In this document: positions 34,619-43,204 of the stretch, piece after piece | How positions within the stretch are numbered: position 1 is the first letter of the stretch | Layout of the letters: each line of letters starts with the position of its first letter | Assembly: GCA_902555585.1 (NCBI GenBank) | Contig: CACDSY010000003.1 | Location: forward strand, 167,642 to 231,641 | Direction: 5' to 3' | Length of the DNA: 64,000 nt | From: an uncultured Pelagibacteraceae bacterium | GTDB lineage: Bacteria; Pseudomonadota; Alphaproteobacteria; Pelagibacterales; Pelagibacteraceae | The notes under the pieces: model-generated | Database searches by the model: none | Told to the model about the DNA's origin: nothing | What the model saw: only the letters and a program-made list of their open reading frames with translations | Position numbers and translations under genes: made by a program

Positions 34619-35590
34619 TTATTTTTTTTTTAAATTTGAATATAACCAAGGACAATCAATTAACAATGGAGCTTGTTTTCCTTGAGAAGCAGTTTCGAGT
34701 CTTTTGTTTCTAAATTTCATTCTCTCATCATCTGGTAAATAAAGTCTCTCATGCCCCCAAAAACTAGGCCCCTCAAATGTTTCAATTGGTTGCCATGTGT
34801 CTGGGTTAATAATCCTCCCACCCCATCCATTTTCAATAAAAAATCCTGAAGGTGTAATTGAATAAAATGATGTCATATAATCATTGGTATGCCGTCCCAT
34901 TGTATAAGCAATTGCATTATCCTTGTATTGTAACAAGTCATAACCTTGACCTACGTCGTCTAAGTTATTGTATTCAACCATAAAATGATGGAAACCAGTT
35001 CCACCTGAGCCGAATAAAGCTAAACTATGATGTCTGCCATTAACATGAAAAAAACATAATGATATTGGAGTATGACTATAATCACTTATCTTGAATCCCA
35101 TTACATCTCTGTAAAATGGAATTAAATCATCAATATTTTTAACATGCACAACTGCATGTCCCATCCCTAGTGCCCCAGTCTTAAATCCTGAAATTGGCCT
35201 GCCTGGTTTAAAAGGATCTGTATCCAACATAGGCTTATACACTAGCTCAATACGATTTCCTTGTGGGTCATTAAAATATATTAGATCCTCAACAAAACGT
35301 TTGTCAGCAAAAGAAGTCTTTCCATGATTTACTACAATTTTATTTTCCTCTAATTTATTTGCAAAGGTTTGAAGATCTTCTTTGCTCTCAACTTCCCATC
35401 CTAAAAATCCTAATCCATCTCCTTTATCGCCAGTTATCGTTAATCTTTGTTTTTGGTCATCCATTCTAAAAGACAGAATTTCTTTTCCACGGTCCATCTG
35501 TTGCATGCCGAGGTATTTTTGAGAATAGTCTGACCAATCCTCAAATTTATCTGAATTAACTCCAATATAACTTAAAGCTTTTACTGCCAT
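34619..35590 (-). CDS. Extradiol ring-cleavage dioxygenase (type I, VOC superfamily)
   Basis: These Fe(II) enzymes open catechol-type rings next to the hydroxyl pair. The 323-residue protein consists of two paired VOC domains. In the C-terminal domain the 2-His-1-carboxylate ligands are visible as H145 (GMGHAVVHV), H201/H202 (FHHFMVEY) and E253 (FFIENGW). Catalytic residues H195-like (RHHSLALF), H234 and Y243 are also in place. The size fits BphC-like enzymes. Together with the flavin hydroxylase and the FAH-family hydrolase this suggests a meta-cleavage route. The C-terminus runs into a poly-Lys tail. Confidence 0.88.
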   Translation of the reverse strand: MAVKALSYIGVNSDKFEDWSDYSQKYLGMQQMDRGKEILSFRMDDQKQRLTITGDKGDGLGFLGWEVESKEDLQTFANKLEENKIVVNHGKTSFADKRFVEDLIYFNDPQGNRIELVYKPMLDTDPFKPGRPISGFKTGALGMGHAVVHVKNIDDLIPFYRDVMGFKISDYSHTPISLCFFHVNGRHHSLALFGSGGTGFHHFMVEYNNLDDVGQGYDLLQYKDNAIAYTMGRHTNDYMTSFYSITPSGFFIENGWGGRIINPDTWQPIETFEGPSFWGHERLYLPDDERMKFRNKRLETASQGKQAPLLIDCPWLYSNLKKK

Positions 35591-35615
35591 TTTACTATTA
35601 TACTTAATTTTGAAA

Positions 35616-35641
35616 GAGCCCGCTATGAAATTAGCGGGCTC
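35616..35641 (-). terminator. Hairpin after dctP of importer 2
   Basis: A perfect 10-bp G+C-rich stem (GAGCCCGCTA, 35616-35625, with 35632-35641) and a 6-base loop lie 11 bases after the dctP stop. In the minus-strand transcript it is followed by UUUC and then A-rich sequence, so it is a fair intrinsic terminator separating dctP from the dioxygenase gene. Confidence 0.75.
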
Positions 35642-35652
35642 GAATTTAACTA

Positions 35653-36666
35653 TTAACCGTCTATTTTAGAAATTACTTCTCTTGCCCTTTTTAATACAGC
35701 ATCTCCATCAAGACCTTTGCCTTTCATTTCTGCTAACCAGTCTGATTCGATAGGAGCTAATATTTTTTTGTATTCAGCTAACACAGAATCAGATGCAACA
35801 GTTATTTCGTGCCCTGGAGTATTTTCTACTTGAACTCTCATCTTGGCATTCTGAGTATCAATTAAATTAGATGCCCAATCGCCAAACCATTGACCTGAAT
35901 GTTTATCAACACATCCTTTTGCTGCTGAAGAAAGACCATTATATTTCCCCTCATTCATTATTAAACCAAATGTAGCATTAGTAATGTTAACTTCTGTATG
36001 ATATTTAGTAACATCAAATAATCTAAATGAACCAATTGCTGTGTATGGGAAAGGTGTGCCATCTATAACACCTTTGTTTAATGCTTCTGAAGTTCCTGGT
36101 GCTGGTACTTTTACCCCAGTTGCTCCTAAAGTTTTAAGAATAGTTCCAGCTATTTTGCTTGGAACTCTCATTTTTTTACCTTTAAAGTCTGCAGGTTTAA
36201 CTACTTTAGTATCCTTCATATGGATTTGGTATCCAGGGTTTGAATGAAGTCCTATCAGTTTAATTCCTGCCATTTCTTTATCTAGGTAACCTTCTTCAAA
36301 AAGAGTATTTAAAGCTCTAGATCCAGCTTTTGATGTTTTGGTCAGGAATGGAAGTTCTACAACTGAACTTAAAGGAAATTGTCCACCAATATATCCAAGA
36401 ACTGTCCAAGATATATCTGCAACTCCTGAAGTTACTATATCGTATTGTTTTGGAGGGCTTCCTAATACTCCTCCTGCATACATTTTAACGTTTAAAGCAC
36501 CATTTGAACATTTGTTAACTTTATCTGCCCAAGCAGCTAAAATCTTACTTGCTATAAATGCTTTTGGTGGTTCAAAAGTTGCTAACTTTAATTCTGTAGC
36601 TGATGCTGTACTAATAATGCTTAAGGAAAAAATTCCTATAACAAAACCAATTATTTTTTTTTTCAT
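35653..36666 (-). CDS. dctP: TRAP transporter periplasmic substrate-binding protein (DctP), importer 2
   Basis: This 337-residue binding protein has a signal peptide ending near residue 23 (STASA). Features of the DctP family are the APGTSEALNKGVIDG segment in the ligand cleft and the GKKMRVPSKIAG strand with the carboxylate-binding arginine. A GAGGGG Shine-Dalgarno precedes the ATG. The partner membrane genes dctQ and dctM are on the opposite strand beyond the FAH-family gene, an unusual split arrangement. The surrounding genes suggest that an aromatic acid is the ligand. Confidence 0.92.
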   Translation of the reverse strand: MKKKIIGFVIGIFSLSIISTASATELKLATFEPPKAFIASKILAAWADKVNKCSNGALNVKMYAGGVLGSPPKQYDIVTSGVADISWTVLGYIGGQFPLSSVVELPFLTKTSKAGSRALNTLFEEGYLDKEMAGIKLIGLHSNPGYQIHMKDTKVVKPADFKGKKMRVPSKIAGTILKTLGATGVKVPAPGTSEALNKGVIDGTPFPYTAIGSFRLFDVTKYHTEVNITNATFGLIMNEGKYNGLSSAAKGCVDKHSGQWFGDWASNLIDTQNAKMRVQVENTPGHEITVASDSVLAEYKKILAPIESDWLAEMKGKGLDGDAVLKRAREVISKIDG

Positions 36667-36716
36667 GTTAATCCCCTCTTATTATTAAATAATTATAAGA
36701 AAGTTTAACTTGAAAA

Positions 36717-37568
36717 TTAGATTATTTCATCCTTAATTGTATTAGATAAAGTGCCAATTTCTGTGATTTCTATTTCTACATTATCTCCCGGCTTCATAAA
36801 TACTGGAGGGTTTCTTTTAAACCCTACCCCTCCAGGCGTACCAGTGACTAGTACATCACCTGCTCTCCAAGCCATAGCTTTAGAAACATACGAGATTAAG
36901 ATTGGAATATCAAAAATAAGTTGACTTAATTTTGCGTTTTGCATGACTTCGCCATTTAATCTAGTTTCAATTGTTAAATTTTTATAATTATTAATGTCTT
37001 CAGCTAAAACCATGTGTGGACCAAAACTCCCTGTTTTTTCAAAGTTTTTACCCATCCCAAATTGTCTTGTATGTCTCTGCCATTCTCTTACAGTACTTTC
37101 ATTATAACATGAATATCCAATTATATGCTTTAAAGCATCCTCAGGTTTTATGTGTTTGCCACCTTCACCCATAATTACTGCCATCTCACCCTCAAAATCT
37201 AAACTTTGTGAAACCAGAGGTCTTTGAATTGGTTGTAAGTGTGCAGTTTGACTTTCTGGAAATCGATGAAAAATTACTGGGTTCTCTTCAACTGTTCTGT
37301 TAGTTTCTTTAACATGTTCACTATAATTTAAACCTACACAAATAATTTTTCCAGGATTTGGAATTAATGGCAAATATTCAATATCTGAGTCATTTATATT
37401 ACCTGGATTAATTGTTGCATAAGATTTCGCATCTTCAATTCCTTGGTTTTGAATTAAATCTTTAAGTGTATTTGAATTAGATACTTTTCCAGTTAGATCT
37501 GTAATTTTATTCTTATTTATAATACCAAACTTATTTTGTTTATTATGTTTAAAAGAAATAAACTTCAT
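36717..37568 (-). CDS. Fumarylacetoacetate hydrolase-family protein
   Basis: The family hydrolyses or hydrates keto acids such as meta-cleavage products, acylpyruvates and fumarylacetoacetate. The 283-residue protein has the ICVGLNYSEHVKE loop and metal-ligand region LDFEGEMAVIMG (two glutamates). The third position is within CYNESTVREWQ, where many members have N-D; the Asp is here Glu, as in a subset of the family. GTPGGVGFKRNPP near the end is typical. It sits between the dctP and dctQ genes of importer 2, pointing to the same catabolic pathway. Confidence 0.9.
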   Translation of the reverse strand: MKFISFKHNKQNKFGIINKNKITDLTGKVSNSNTLKDLIQNQGIEDAKSYATINPGNINDSDIEYLPLIPNPGKIICVGLNYSEHVKETNRTVEENPVIFHRFPESQTAHLQPIQRPLVSQSLDFEGEMAVIMGEGGKHIKPEDALKHIIGYSCYNESTVREWQRHTRQFGMGKNFEKTGSFGPHMVLAEDINNYKNLTIETRLNGEVMQNAKLSQLIFDIPILISYVSKAMAWRAGDVLVTGTPGGVGFKRNPPVFMKPGDNVEIEITEIGTLSNTIKDEII

Positions 37569-37635
37569 GATTAATACTTTATATTTTTGAAACTACTTAT
37601 ATGTTAATGTTTAAATAATTTGAAGCAACATTTTT

Positions 37636-38127
37636 ATGATTTCTAAAGTCAGTAAAGTTTTTGATTATTCAGCGATAGCTTCGGGCATTGTTTTGTTTTT
37701 ATTAGCTGTATTAACTTTTTGCGACGTTTTTGGAAGACGATTTTTAAATTCACCAGTTACGGGTACAATAGAGTTGGTTGAAATAGGAATGGCATTAGTA
37801 GCTTTCCTCGCAATGCCAAGAGCATTTTATTTAAATGCTAATGTTTCAGCAGATTTTATAAATAATTTAAATTTGGGTATATTTAAAACTTATTTGGTAA
37901 TTTTAAAATTTGTTTTAATGATATCGATTATGTCCTTAATGGCATACTCTACTACTTTGACATCATACAAATTTATGAATAATCAAAGAGTAACGATTGA
38001 TCTAGAACTTTATTTTTATCCTTTTTATTTCATATGCTCTATTGGTATGTGGTTAAGTGTTTTTGCTATCATCATATGGTTTATTAAAACTATTGTTAAA
38101 AGTAATCCAAAAGCTGAGAATTTATAA
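37636..38127 (+). CDS. dctQ: TRAP transporter small membrane subunit (DctQ), importer 2
   Basis: This 163-residue protein has four predicted membrane helices (about residues 14-33, 47-65, 88-108 and 131-152) and the DctQ-like segment FCDVFGRRFLNSPVTGTIELVE between the first two. It is divergent from the FAH-family gene (67 bases between starts) and overlaps dctM by 1 base. It lacks a Shine-Dalgarno, the ATG following an A+T-only stretch. Confidence 0.9.
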   Translation: MISKVSKVFDYSAIASGIVLFLLAVLTFCDVFGRRFLNSPVTGTIELVEIGMALVAFLAMPRAFYLNANVSADFINNLNLGIFKTYLVILKFVLMISIMSLMAYSTTLTSYKFMNNQRVTIDLELYFYPFYFICSIGMWLSVFAIIIWFIKTIVKSNPKAENL

Positions 38128-39437
38128 TGGGATTAGAAGCTGTAATTAATGGTGGATTGTCTTTTGCCGCTGTATTAATTTTGATGGTATTAAATGTACC
38201 AATAGGAATTGCAATGTTGGTTGTTGGTTTTATCGGCTTTGCAGTGATTTCAGGATTTGACCCTGCAATATTTGTTTTGGGAACTGCTCCTTTTGATGCT
38301 GTCTCAAAATATACATTATCAGTTTTGCCTTTGTTTGTTCTAATGGGAAATCTTGCCAACAGTTCAAATTTATCAAGAAATTTATATGATGCAGCTTATG
38401 CAATAGTGGGTCATTACAAAGGTGGTTTAGCGATGTCTACTGTTGGAGCATGTGCTGGATTTGGAATGATTTGTGGATCTTCAATTGCTACAGCTGCAAC
38501 AATGTCTCAAATGGCAGGCCCTGAAATGAGAAGACATGGTTACAGTGATGCCCTAATAAGCGGATCTATTGCATCTGGAGGAACTCTTGGAATTATAATT
38601 CCTCCGAGTGTTATATTAGTAATATATGCTTATTTAACTGAACAGTCTGTTCAAGAATTATTTTTTGCTGCACTGATACCTGGGATAATAGCAGTGGTAC
38701 TGTATATGATTGCTATTAGAATTTATCTTTTAATTTATCCCACACAGGGTGGTTATGGAACAAAGATGCCCTTGAAGGAACGAATTTCTGCATTATCAAA
38801 AGTTTTTCCAATTTTTTTAATATTTGCAATCATGATGGGTGGACTTTATTTAGGTTTTTTTACAGCAACAGAAAGTGCTGCAGTAGGTGTAATATTAGTT
38901 TTAATTTTTATTTTTTTTAGAGGTCAATTAAAATTAAGTTTATTGAAAGATGCTTTATGGACGACTATAAAAACTGTTGGTTCATTATATTTAATTGTTA
39001 TTGGTGCAAGTATATTTAATTATCTTATAACTGTCACACAATTACCTTTTGCGGTTGTTGATTTTATAAATTATCTTGAGCTTACTCCATTAGGAATAAT
39101 TTTAGTAATTTGTGCAATTTATTTAGTTCTTGGCACTGTAATGGACTCTTTAGCAATGTTATTTTTAACTATTCCAGTATTTTATCCAGTGATTATTGAT
39201 GCTGGAATTGATCCTGTTTGGTTTGGTATATTTGCAGTGATAGTTGTTGAGTTTGGATTAATTTCACCTCCTGTTGGAATGAATTTATTCGTTATTAAAG
39301 GTGTAATGCAAAAAACACCTCTACAAACTATATGGTTTGGGACTCTTCCATTCTTGATGACTGACGTAATTAGGCTCGCTTTAATTATTGCTTTTCCTGC
39401 AATTTGTTTATATTTGCCTAGTCTAATGGCTCACTAG
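38127..39437 (+). CDS. dctM: TRAP transporter large membrane subunit (DctM), importer 2
   Basis: This 436-residue transport subunit has about twelve membrane helices. It has DctM hallmarks: VLPLFVLMGNLA, GSSIATAATMSQMAGPEMRRHGY and GGTLGIIIPPSVILVIYA in the first half, and FGLISPPVGMNLFVIKG in the second. It is translationally coupled to dctQ. Its 3' end overlaps by 20 bases the end of the convergent small membrane protein gene at 39418. Confidence 0.93.
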   Translation: MGLEAVINGGLSFAAVLILMVLNVPIGIAMLVVGFIGFAVISGFDPAIFVLGTAPFDAVSKYTLSVLPLFVLMGNLANSSNLSRNLYDAAYAIVGHYKGGLAMSTVGACAGFGMICGSSIATAATMSQMAGPEMRRHGYSDALISGSIASGGTLGIIIPPSVILVIYAYLTEQSVQELFFAALIPGIIAVVLYMIAIRIYLLIYPTQGGYGTKMPLKERISALSKVFPIFLIFAIMMGGLYLGFFTATESAAVGVILVLIFIFFRGQLKLSLLKDALWTTIKTVGSLYLIVIGASIFNYLITVTQLPFAVVDFINYLELTPLGIILVICAIYLVLGTVMDSLAMLFLTIPVFYPVIIDAGIDPVWFGIFAVIVVEFGLISPPVGMNLFVIKGVMQKTPLQTIWFGTLPFLMTDVIRLALIIAFPAICLYLPSLMAH

Positions 39438-39756
39438 TATCTTTTATTTTTTTTATGTAATTAAAATAAATAAAACCAAAAACTGCACCTACTATCATTA
39501 AAATATATTGATAGAATTTTAATAATACAAACACTATTGGTAATTCTTTACCTGGATTTTGAGCATAAAAATTGTCTGTACCATCTTTATATAAATCCAT
39601 TGGGCCTAAAGTTGCATACAAACCAAAGATAAATATATAAATGCAAGGTAATAAAGAAATAATTAGTAAAATTCTATTTCCACGAATTAATTTTATTAAA
39701 TTTGCAGAAATTCCCACTGAAACTAAGCAAATTAAAGACAATATTAAAGGGTTCAT
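39418..39756 (-). CDS. Small membrane protein downstream of sulfatase, unknown function
   Basis: This 112-residue protein has three predicted membrane helices (about residues 3-20, 28-48 and 74-98) with a periplasmic or cytoplasmic loop MDLYKDGTDNFYAQNPGKE between the second and third. The ATG at 39756 overlaps the sulfatase stop (TAATG), so it is preferred over the TTG at 39762. Coupling suggests a role with the sulfatase-type enzyme, but the sequence gives no family assignment. Confidence 0.6.
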   Translation of the reverse strand: MNPLILSLICLVSVGISANLIKLIRGNRILLIISLLPCIYIFIFGLYATLGPMDLYKDGTDNFYAQNPGKELPIVFVLLKFYQYILMIVGAVFGFIYFNYIKKIKDTSEPLD

Positions 39757-41339
39757 TACCAAACTCCTATCATAATTCCATCATCTTTTGTATAGTCTCT
39801 CTCTTTTAAAACAAATTCATCTGTTGCTGCAACCCTATTTTTTCTATTTGTAATTCTTTTAAGCAACATATCCTTCATTTCATCAACAATTTTTTTGTGT
39901 TCTGATGATAGCCCTAGATCATTGAATTCATCTGGATCATTTTTTAAATCAAATAATTGAGGTGGAAAACCTTTATAATAAATATACTTCCATCTATTAT
40001 TTCTAATCATATAAGCTCTTGCATCTGATGCTCCAACATTAAGAATCTTTCTTGCTTCGTTAAATGAGTAATCGATTTCACTAAATACACTCTCTTTCCA
40101 ATTAGAGACTTCATTTCCTCTAATAATTGGTAACAAAGATTGTCCTTCAAGGCGATGTTTACTTACATCGCTATCTACAGAGTCCAAAAAAGTTGGTAGT
40201 AAATCTATGGCCTCTACAAACCTTTTTTCTCTAATTCCTCTACTATTATCTGATAAATTACTAGGATCATAAATTATCATCGGCACTTTAACAATTTGTT
40301 CGTGAAATAGTTCTTTTTCTCCTAGCCAATGATCACCCTGATAATCACCATGGTCTGATGTAAAGACTATCATTGTATTTTTCATGTAATTTTTTTCTTC
40401 TAAAAATTTAAATAACCTACCAAGATTATCATCAATTTGTTTTATTAACCCCATATATCCTGAAAGAACAGTGTTTCTAACTTCTTCTCTTGAAAAAGTC
40501 TTTGAAATATTATTTTCCATGAAAGCTTTGTACACTGGATGATCTATTTCTTTTTCAGCATTACTTCGATGAACTGGGTAAAATTGGTTTGCTGAATACA
40601 TGTTATGGTAAGGTGCAGGTGCAATATATGGCCAATGAGGTTTTATAAATGATAAATGCAGAAACCAAGGTCTTTCTCCACTTTCTTGAATAAACTCCAT
40701 AGATCGATTAGTCATAAAAGCAGTTTCTGAGTGCTCCTGTTTAACTCTCGCAGGTTTATTAGAATTTCTTAATCTCCATCCACTTAAAATATTTCCATTT
40801 TCATCCTCTGATGAATTTGCCCAACTATCCCAAGGGTTTTGACCATCATATCCAAGTTGATTTAACCACTCATTGTAGGATAATTTTTTGTTTGAATTTT
40901 TAATATGGTTATTTGGGTGAAGCCCATCATCTCTTTCATACGGTTCAAAACCAGGCTCGCTTATTGTTAAACCTATTTCTGTATCTTTTGAAATTCCAAG
41001 TCTATTCATTCCATCTAAATCTGGTCTCATATGTGTTTTACCAACAACACCAGTTCTTATCCCAGATTGTCTTAAATAATCTCCAATTGTTAATTCCCCA
41101 ATTGGTAAAGGTATTTGATTCCACGTTGAGCCATGACTAAATACCGTTCTCCCAGTGTAATACGATGCTCTTGATGGGCCGCAAACAGGAGCTTGGACAT
41201 AAGCTGACTCAAACAAAACTCCTTTTTTTGCTAAACCATCTATATGAGGTGTTTTAAGATGAGGATGGCCATAACAAGAAAGATAATCAAACCTTAGCTG
41301 ATCAGCCATTATAAATAATATATTTTTAACTTTATTCAT
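39756..41339 (-). CDS. Sulfatase / phosphonate monoester hydrolase-superfamily enzyme
   Basis: This 527-residue alkaline-phosphatase-fold hydrolase has the type I sulfatase signature C53-G-P-S-R, whose cysteine is converted to formylglycine. Metal ligands are visible at D13-Q14 (FIMADQL) and in the TSDHGDYQGDH segment near residue 330. The D-Q pair occurs in phosphonate monoester hydrolases and some choline sulfatases, so the leaving group could be sulfate or phosphonate. There is no signal peptide, so it acts in the cytoplasm. It overlaps mtnA by 1 base. A sulfatase-modifying enzyme gene is not visible in the window. Confidence 0.85.
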   Translation of the reverse strand: MNKVKNILFIMADQLRFDYLSCYGHPHLKTPHIDGLAKKGVLFESAYVQAPVCGPSRASYYTGRTVFSHGSTWNQIPLPIGELTIGDYLRQSGIRTGVVGKTHMRPDLDGMNRLGISKDTEIGLTISEPGFEPYERDDGLHPNNHIKNSNKKLSYNEWLNQLGYDGQNPWDSWANSSEDENGNILSGWRLRNSNKPARVKQEHSETAFMTNRSMEFIQESGERPWFLHLSFIKPHWPYIAPAPYHNMYSANQFYPVHRSNAEKEIDHPVYKAFMENNISKTFSREEVRNTVLSGYMGLIKQIDDNLGRLFKFLEEKNYMKNTMIVFTSDHGDYQGDHWLGEKELFHEQIVKVPMIIYDPSNLSDNSRGIREKRFVEAIDLLPTFLDSVDSDVSKHRLEGQSLLPIIRGNEVSNWKESVFSEIDYSFNEARKILNVGASDARAYMIRNNRWKYIYYKGFPPQLFDLKNDPDEFNDLGLSSEHKKIVDEMKDMLLKRITNRKNRVAATDEFVLKERDYTKDDGIMIGVW

Positions 41340-42412
41340 TATCTTTTAAACATTTGCTTTAATCCAACGGTAGATGCCTCGCATATACCTTTTTCAGTAA
41401 TTAAACCTGTTACATATTTTGCAGGTGTTATATCAAATGCAAGGTTCATTGCTTTACTAGTTTTAGGATAAATCAAAACTCTTTTAATATTATTTTTTTC
41501 ATCTTTTCCTTCAATATAAGATAGTTCTTCAGAATTTCTTTCCTCAATAGGAATATCTTTGTAATTTTTGATATCCCAATCTATTGTAGAACTTGGTAAG
41601 GCTACATAGAAAGGAACATTATTGTCATAAGCAGCCAATGCTTTTAAATAAGTTCCTATTTTATTACACACATCTCCAGTTGATAAAGTTCTATCCGTTC
41701 CAACAATACACATATCAACCTCTCCTCGTTGCATTAATATTCCACCTGTATTATCTGCAATTATAGTATTAGGAATATTTTCTTCATTTAATTCATATGA
41801 AGTTAAGTTTGCACCTTGGTTTCTTGGTCTTGTTTCGTCAACCCAAACATGGATGGGAATTCCTTTTTTATGTGCGTGATAAATTGGTGAGGTAGCTGTC
41901 CCCCAATCTATAGTTGCTAACCAACCTGCATTACAGTGGGTTAAGATATTAACAGTTTTATTGTTTTTATTATAAATTTCTTCGATAATTTTAAGTCCAT
42001 TAAATCCTATATTCTCACAAAATTTTACATCCTCATCACATATTGATTTTGCTTCTTCTAATGCCACATCTAATAATTCATCAGACTTCACAAATGATAA
42101 TTTATTATTCATTCTATGAACTGCCCATTGTAAATTTATAGCTGTAGGTCTTGAATTAACTAATTCTTCTGAACTTTTTTTAATGAAATCTAAATTTTTA
42201 TTTTCTTGTATTGCCAATACTATACCGTAAGCAGCAGTTCCACCAATAAGAGGTGCTCCTCTTACCTCCATAGTTTTTATAGCTTTTACTGCATCTCTTA
42301 TTGTCTTTAAATCTTTAACAACAAACTGATGTGGAAGTTTGGTTTGATCAATTATTTTTACTACATTATTTTCATACCAAATTGTTCTATATTTTTTGCC
42401 CTTTATTCTCAT
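41339..42412 (-). CDS. mtnA: S-methyl-5-thioribose-1-phosphate isomerase
   Basis: MtnA converts methylthioribose-1-phosphate to methylthioribulose-1-phosphate in salvage of methylthioadenosine. The 357-residue protein has the MEVRGAPLIG loop near residue 50, the catalytic cysteine in LTHCNAGWLAT (about residue 165) and the catalytic aspartate in CIVGTDRTLSTGDVCNKIG (about residue 245), all classic for MtnA. It is flanked by the PhyH-type oxygenase (0-base gap upstream) and the sulfatase (1-base overlap), in a run that starts with mtnP. Confidence 0.95.
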   Translation of the reverse strand: MRIKGKKYRTIWYENNVVKIIDQTKLPHQFVVKDLKTIRDAVKAIKTMEVRGAPLIGGTAAYGIVLAIQENKNLDFIKKSSEELVNSRPTAINLQWAVHRMNNKLSFVKSDELLDVALEEAKSICDEDVKFCENIGFNGLKIIEEIYNKNNKTVNILTHCNAGWLATIDWGTATSPIYHAHKKGIPIHVWVDETRPRNQGANLTSYELNEENIPNTIIADNTGGILMQRGEVDMCIVGTDRTLSTGDVCNKIGTYLKALAAYDNNVPFYVALPSSTIDWDIKNYKDIPIEERNSEELSYIEGKDEKNNIKRVLIYPKTSKAMNLAFDITPAKYVTGLITEKGICEASTVGLKQMFKR

Positions 42413-43204
42413 TTAATTACTCCAAACCACAGGAAACCAATCCTTTCTCATTTTATCTCCTGAATTTAAATTTATTCCTTCAAAAGGTGGAGAAGTTTCT
42501 CCTTTTCTATCAATGTATCTTACATCGTCTCCAATAAATCTTGCAGAGAATGCTTTACGACTTTTTTTGTCATTATTTCCTGAAGATGAATGTAAAACTT
42601 TAAAATTAAATAATATTGCATCTCCCATATTCATCTCTGCACTAAAAATATTATTTTTATCTATATTTGGCATATCCATAAAATTCTTATTATTTTTATA
42701 CCAAAAAGTTTCATTTGACCATTTGGTAGGCTTTACTAACATTGGTAACTTATGGGATCCTTTCAAAACTTTTAGGCAGTTATCTTTTGATACATTATCT
42801 AATGGTATCCAGAAACTTCCTGTATCATTTCCATCTACACAATAGTATGGAAGATCTTGATGCCATGGAGTTTCCTTTTTTGTCCCAGGTTCCTTCAAGA
42901 AAATATGTTCGTGAAATACCTGAATTTGATTAGATTGAGTTGATTGAGCAACAATTTCCGCTGCGGGTGAGTTAAAAATAAAATCTTTAAATTCTTCAAT
43001 TCTTCTCCAGTTACAATAGTCCTCAAAAAATCTCCCTCTTTGTTGTTTTGAAATATTTTCTCTTCCATATGAACTTGGGTTACTTAATACTTTATGAAAT
43101 CCGGTTTTAAGTTTTTCAATCCAAGGTAAAAAAACTTCATTGATTAAAATTACACCATCATTTTTATAATTTAAAATTTGCTTATCAGATAATTTTACTG
43201 TCAC
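42413..43204 (-). CDS. Phytanoyl-CoA dioxygenase (PhyH)-family oxygenase
   Basis: This is an Fe(II)/2-oxoglutarate-dependent oxygenase of 263 residues. The metal-binding H-x-D is in TPWHQDLPYYCVDG (about residue 138), the distal histidine in FKVLHSSSGNNDKKSRKAF (about 205), and the 2-oxoglutarate-binding arginine follows in the same strand. The substrate is not deducible; the family includes phytanoyl-CoA, ectoine and phosphonate hydroxylases. It is inserted between mtnP (4-base overlap) and mtnA (adjacent), so it is co-transcribed with methylthioadenosine salvage and may act on a sulfur-containing intermediate, which is speculative. Confidence 0.85.
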   Translation of the reverse strand: MTVKLSDKQILNYKNDGVILINEVFLPWIEKLKTGFHKVLSNPSSYGRENISKQQRGRFFEDYCNWRRIEEFKDFIFNSPAAEIVAQSTQSNQIQVFHEHIFLKEPGTKKETPWHQDLPYYCVDGNDTGSFWIPLDNVSKDNCLKVLKGSHKLPMLVKPTKWSNETFWYKNNKNFMDMPNIDKNNIFSAEMNMGDAILFNFKVLHSSSGNNDKKSRKAFSARFIGDDVRYIDRKGETSPPFEGINLNSGDKMRKDWFPVVWSN

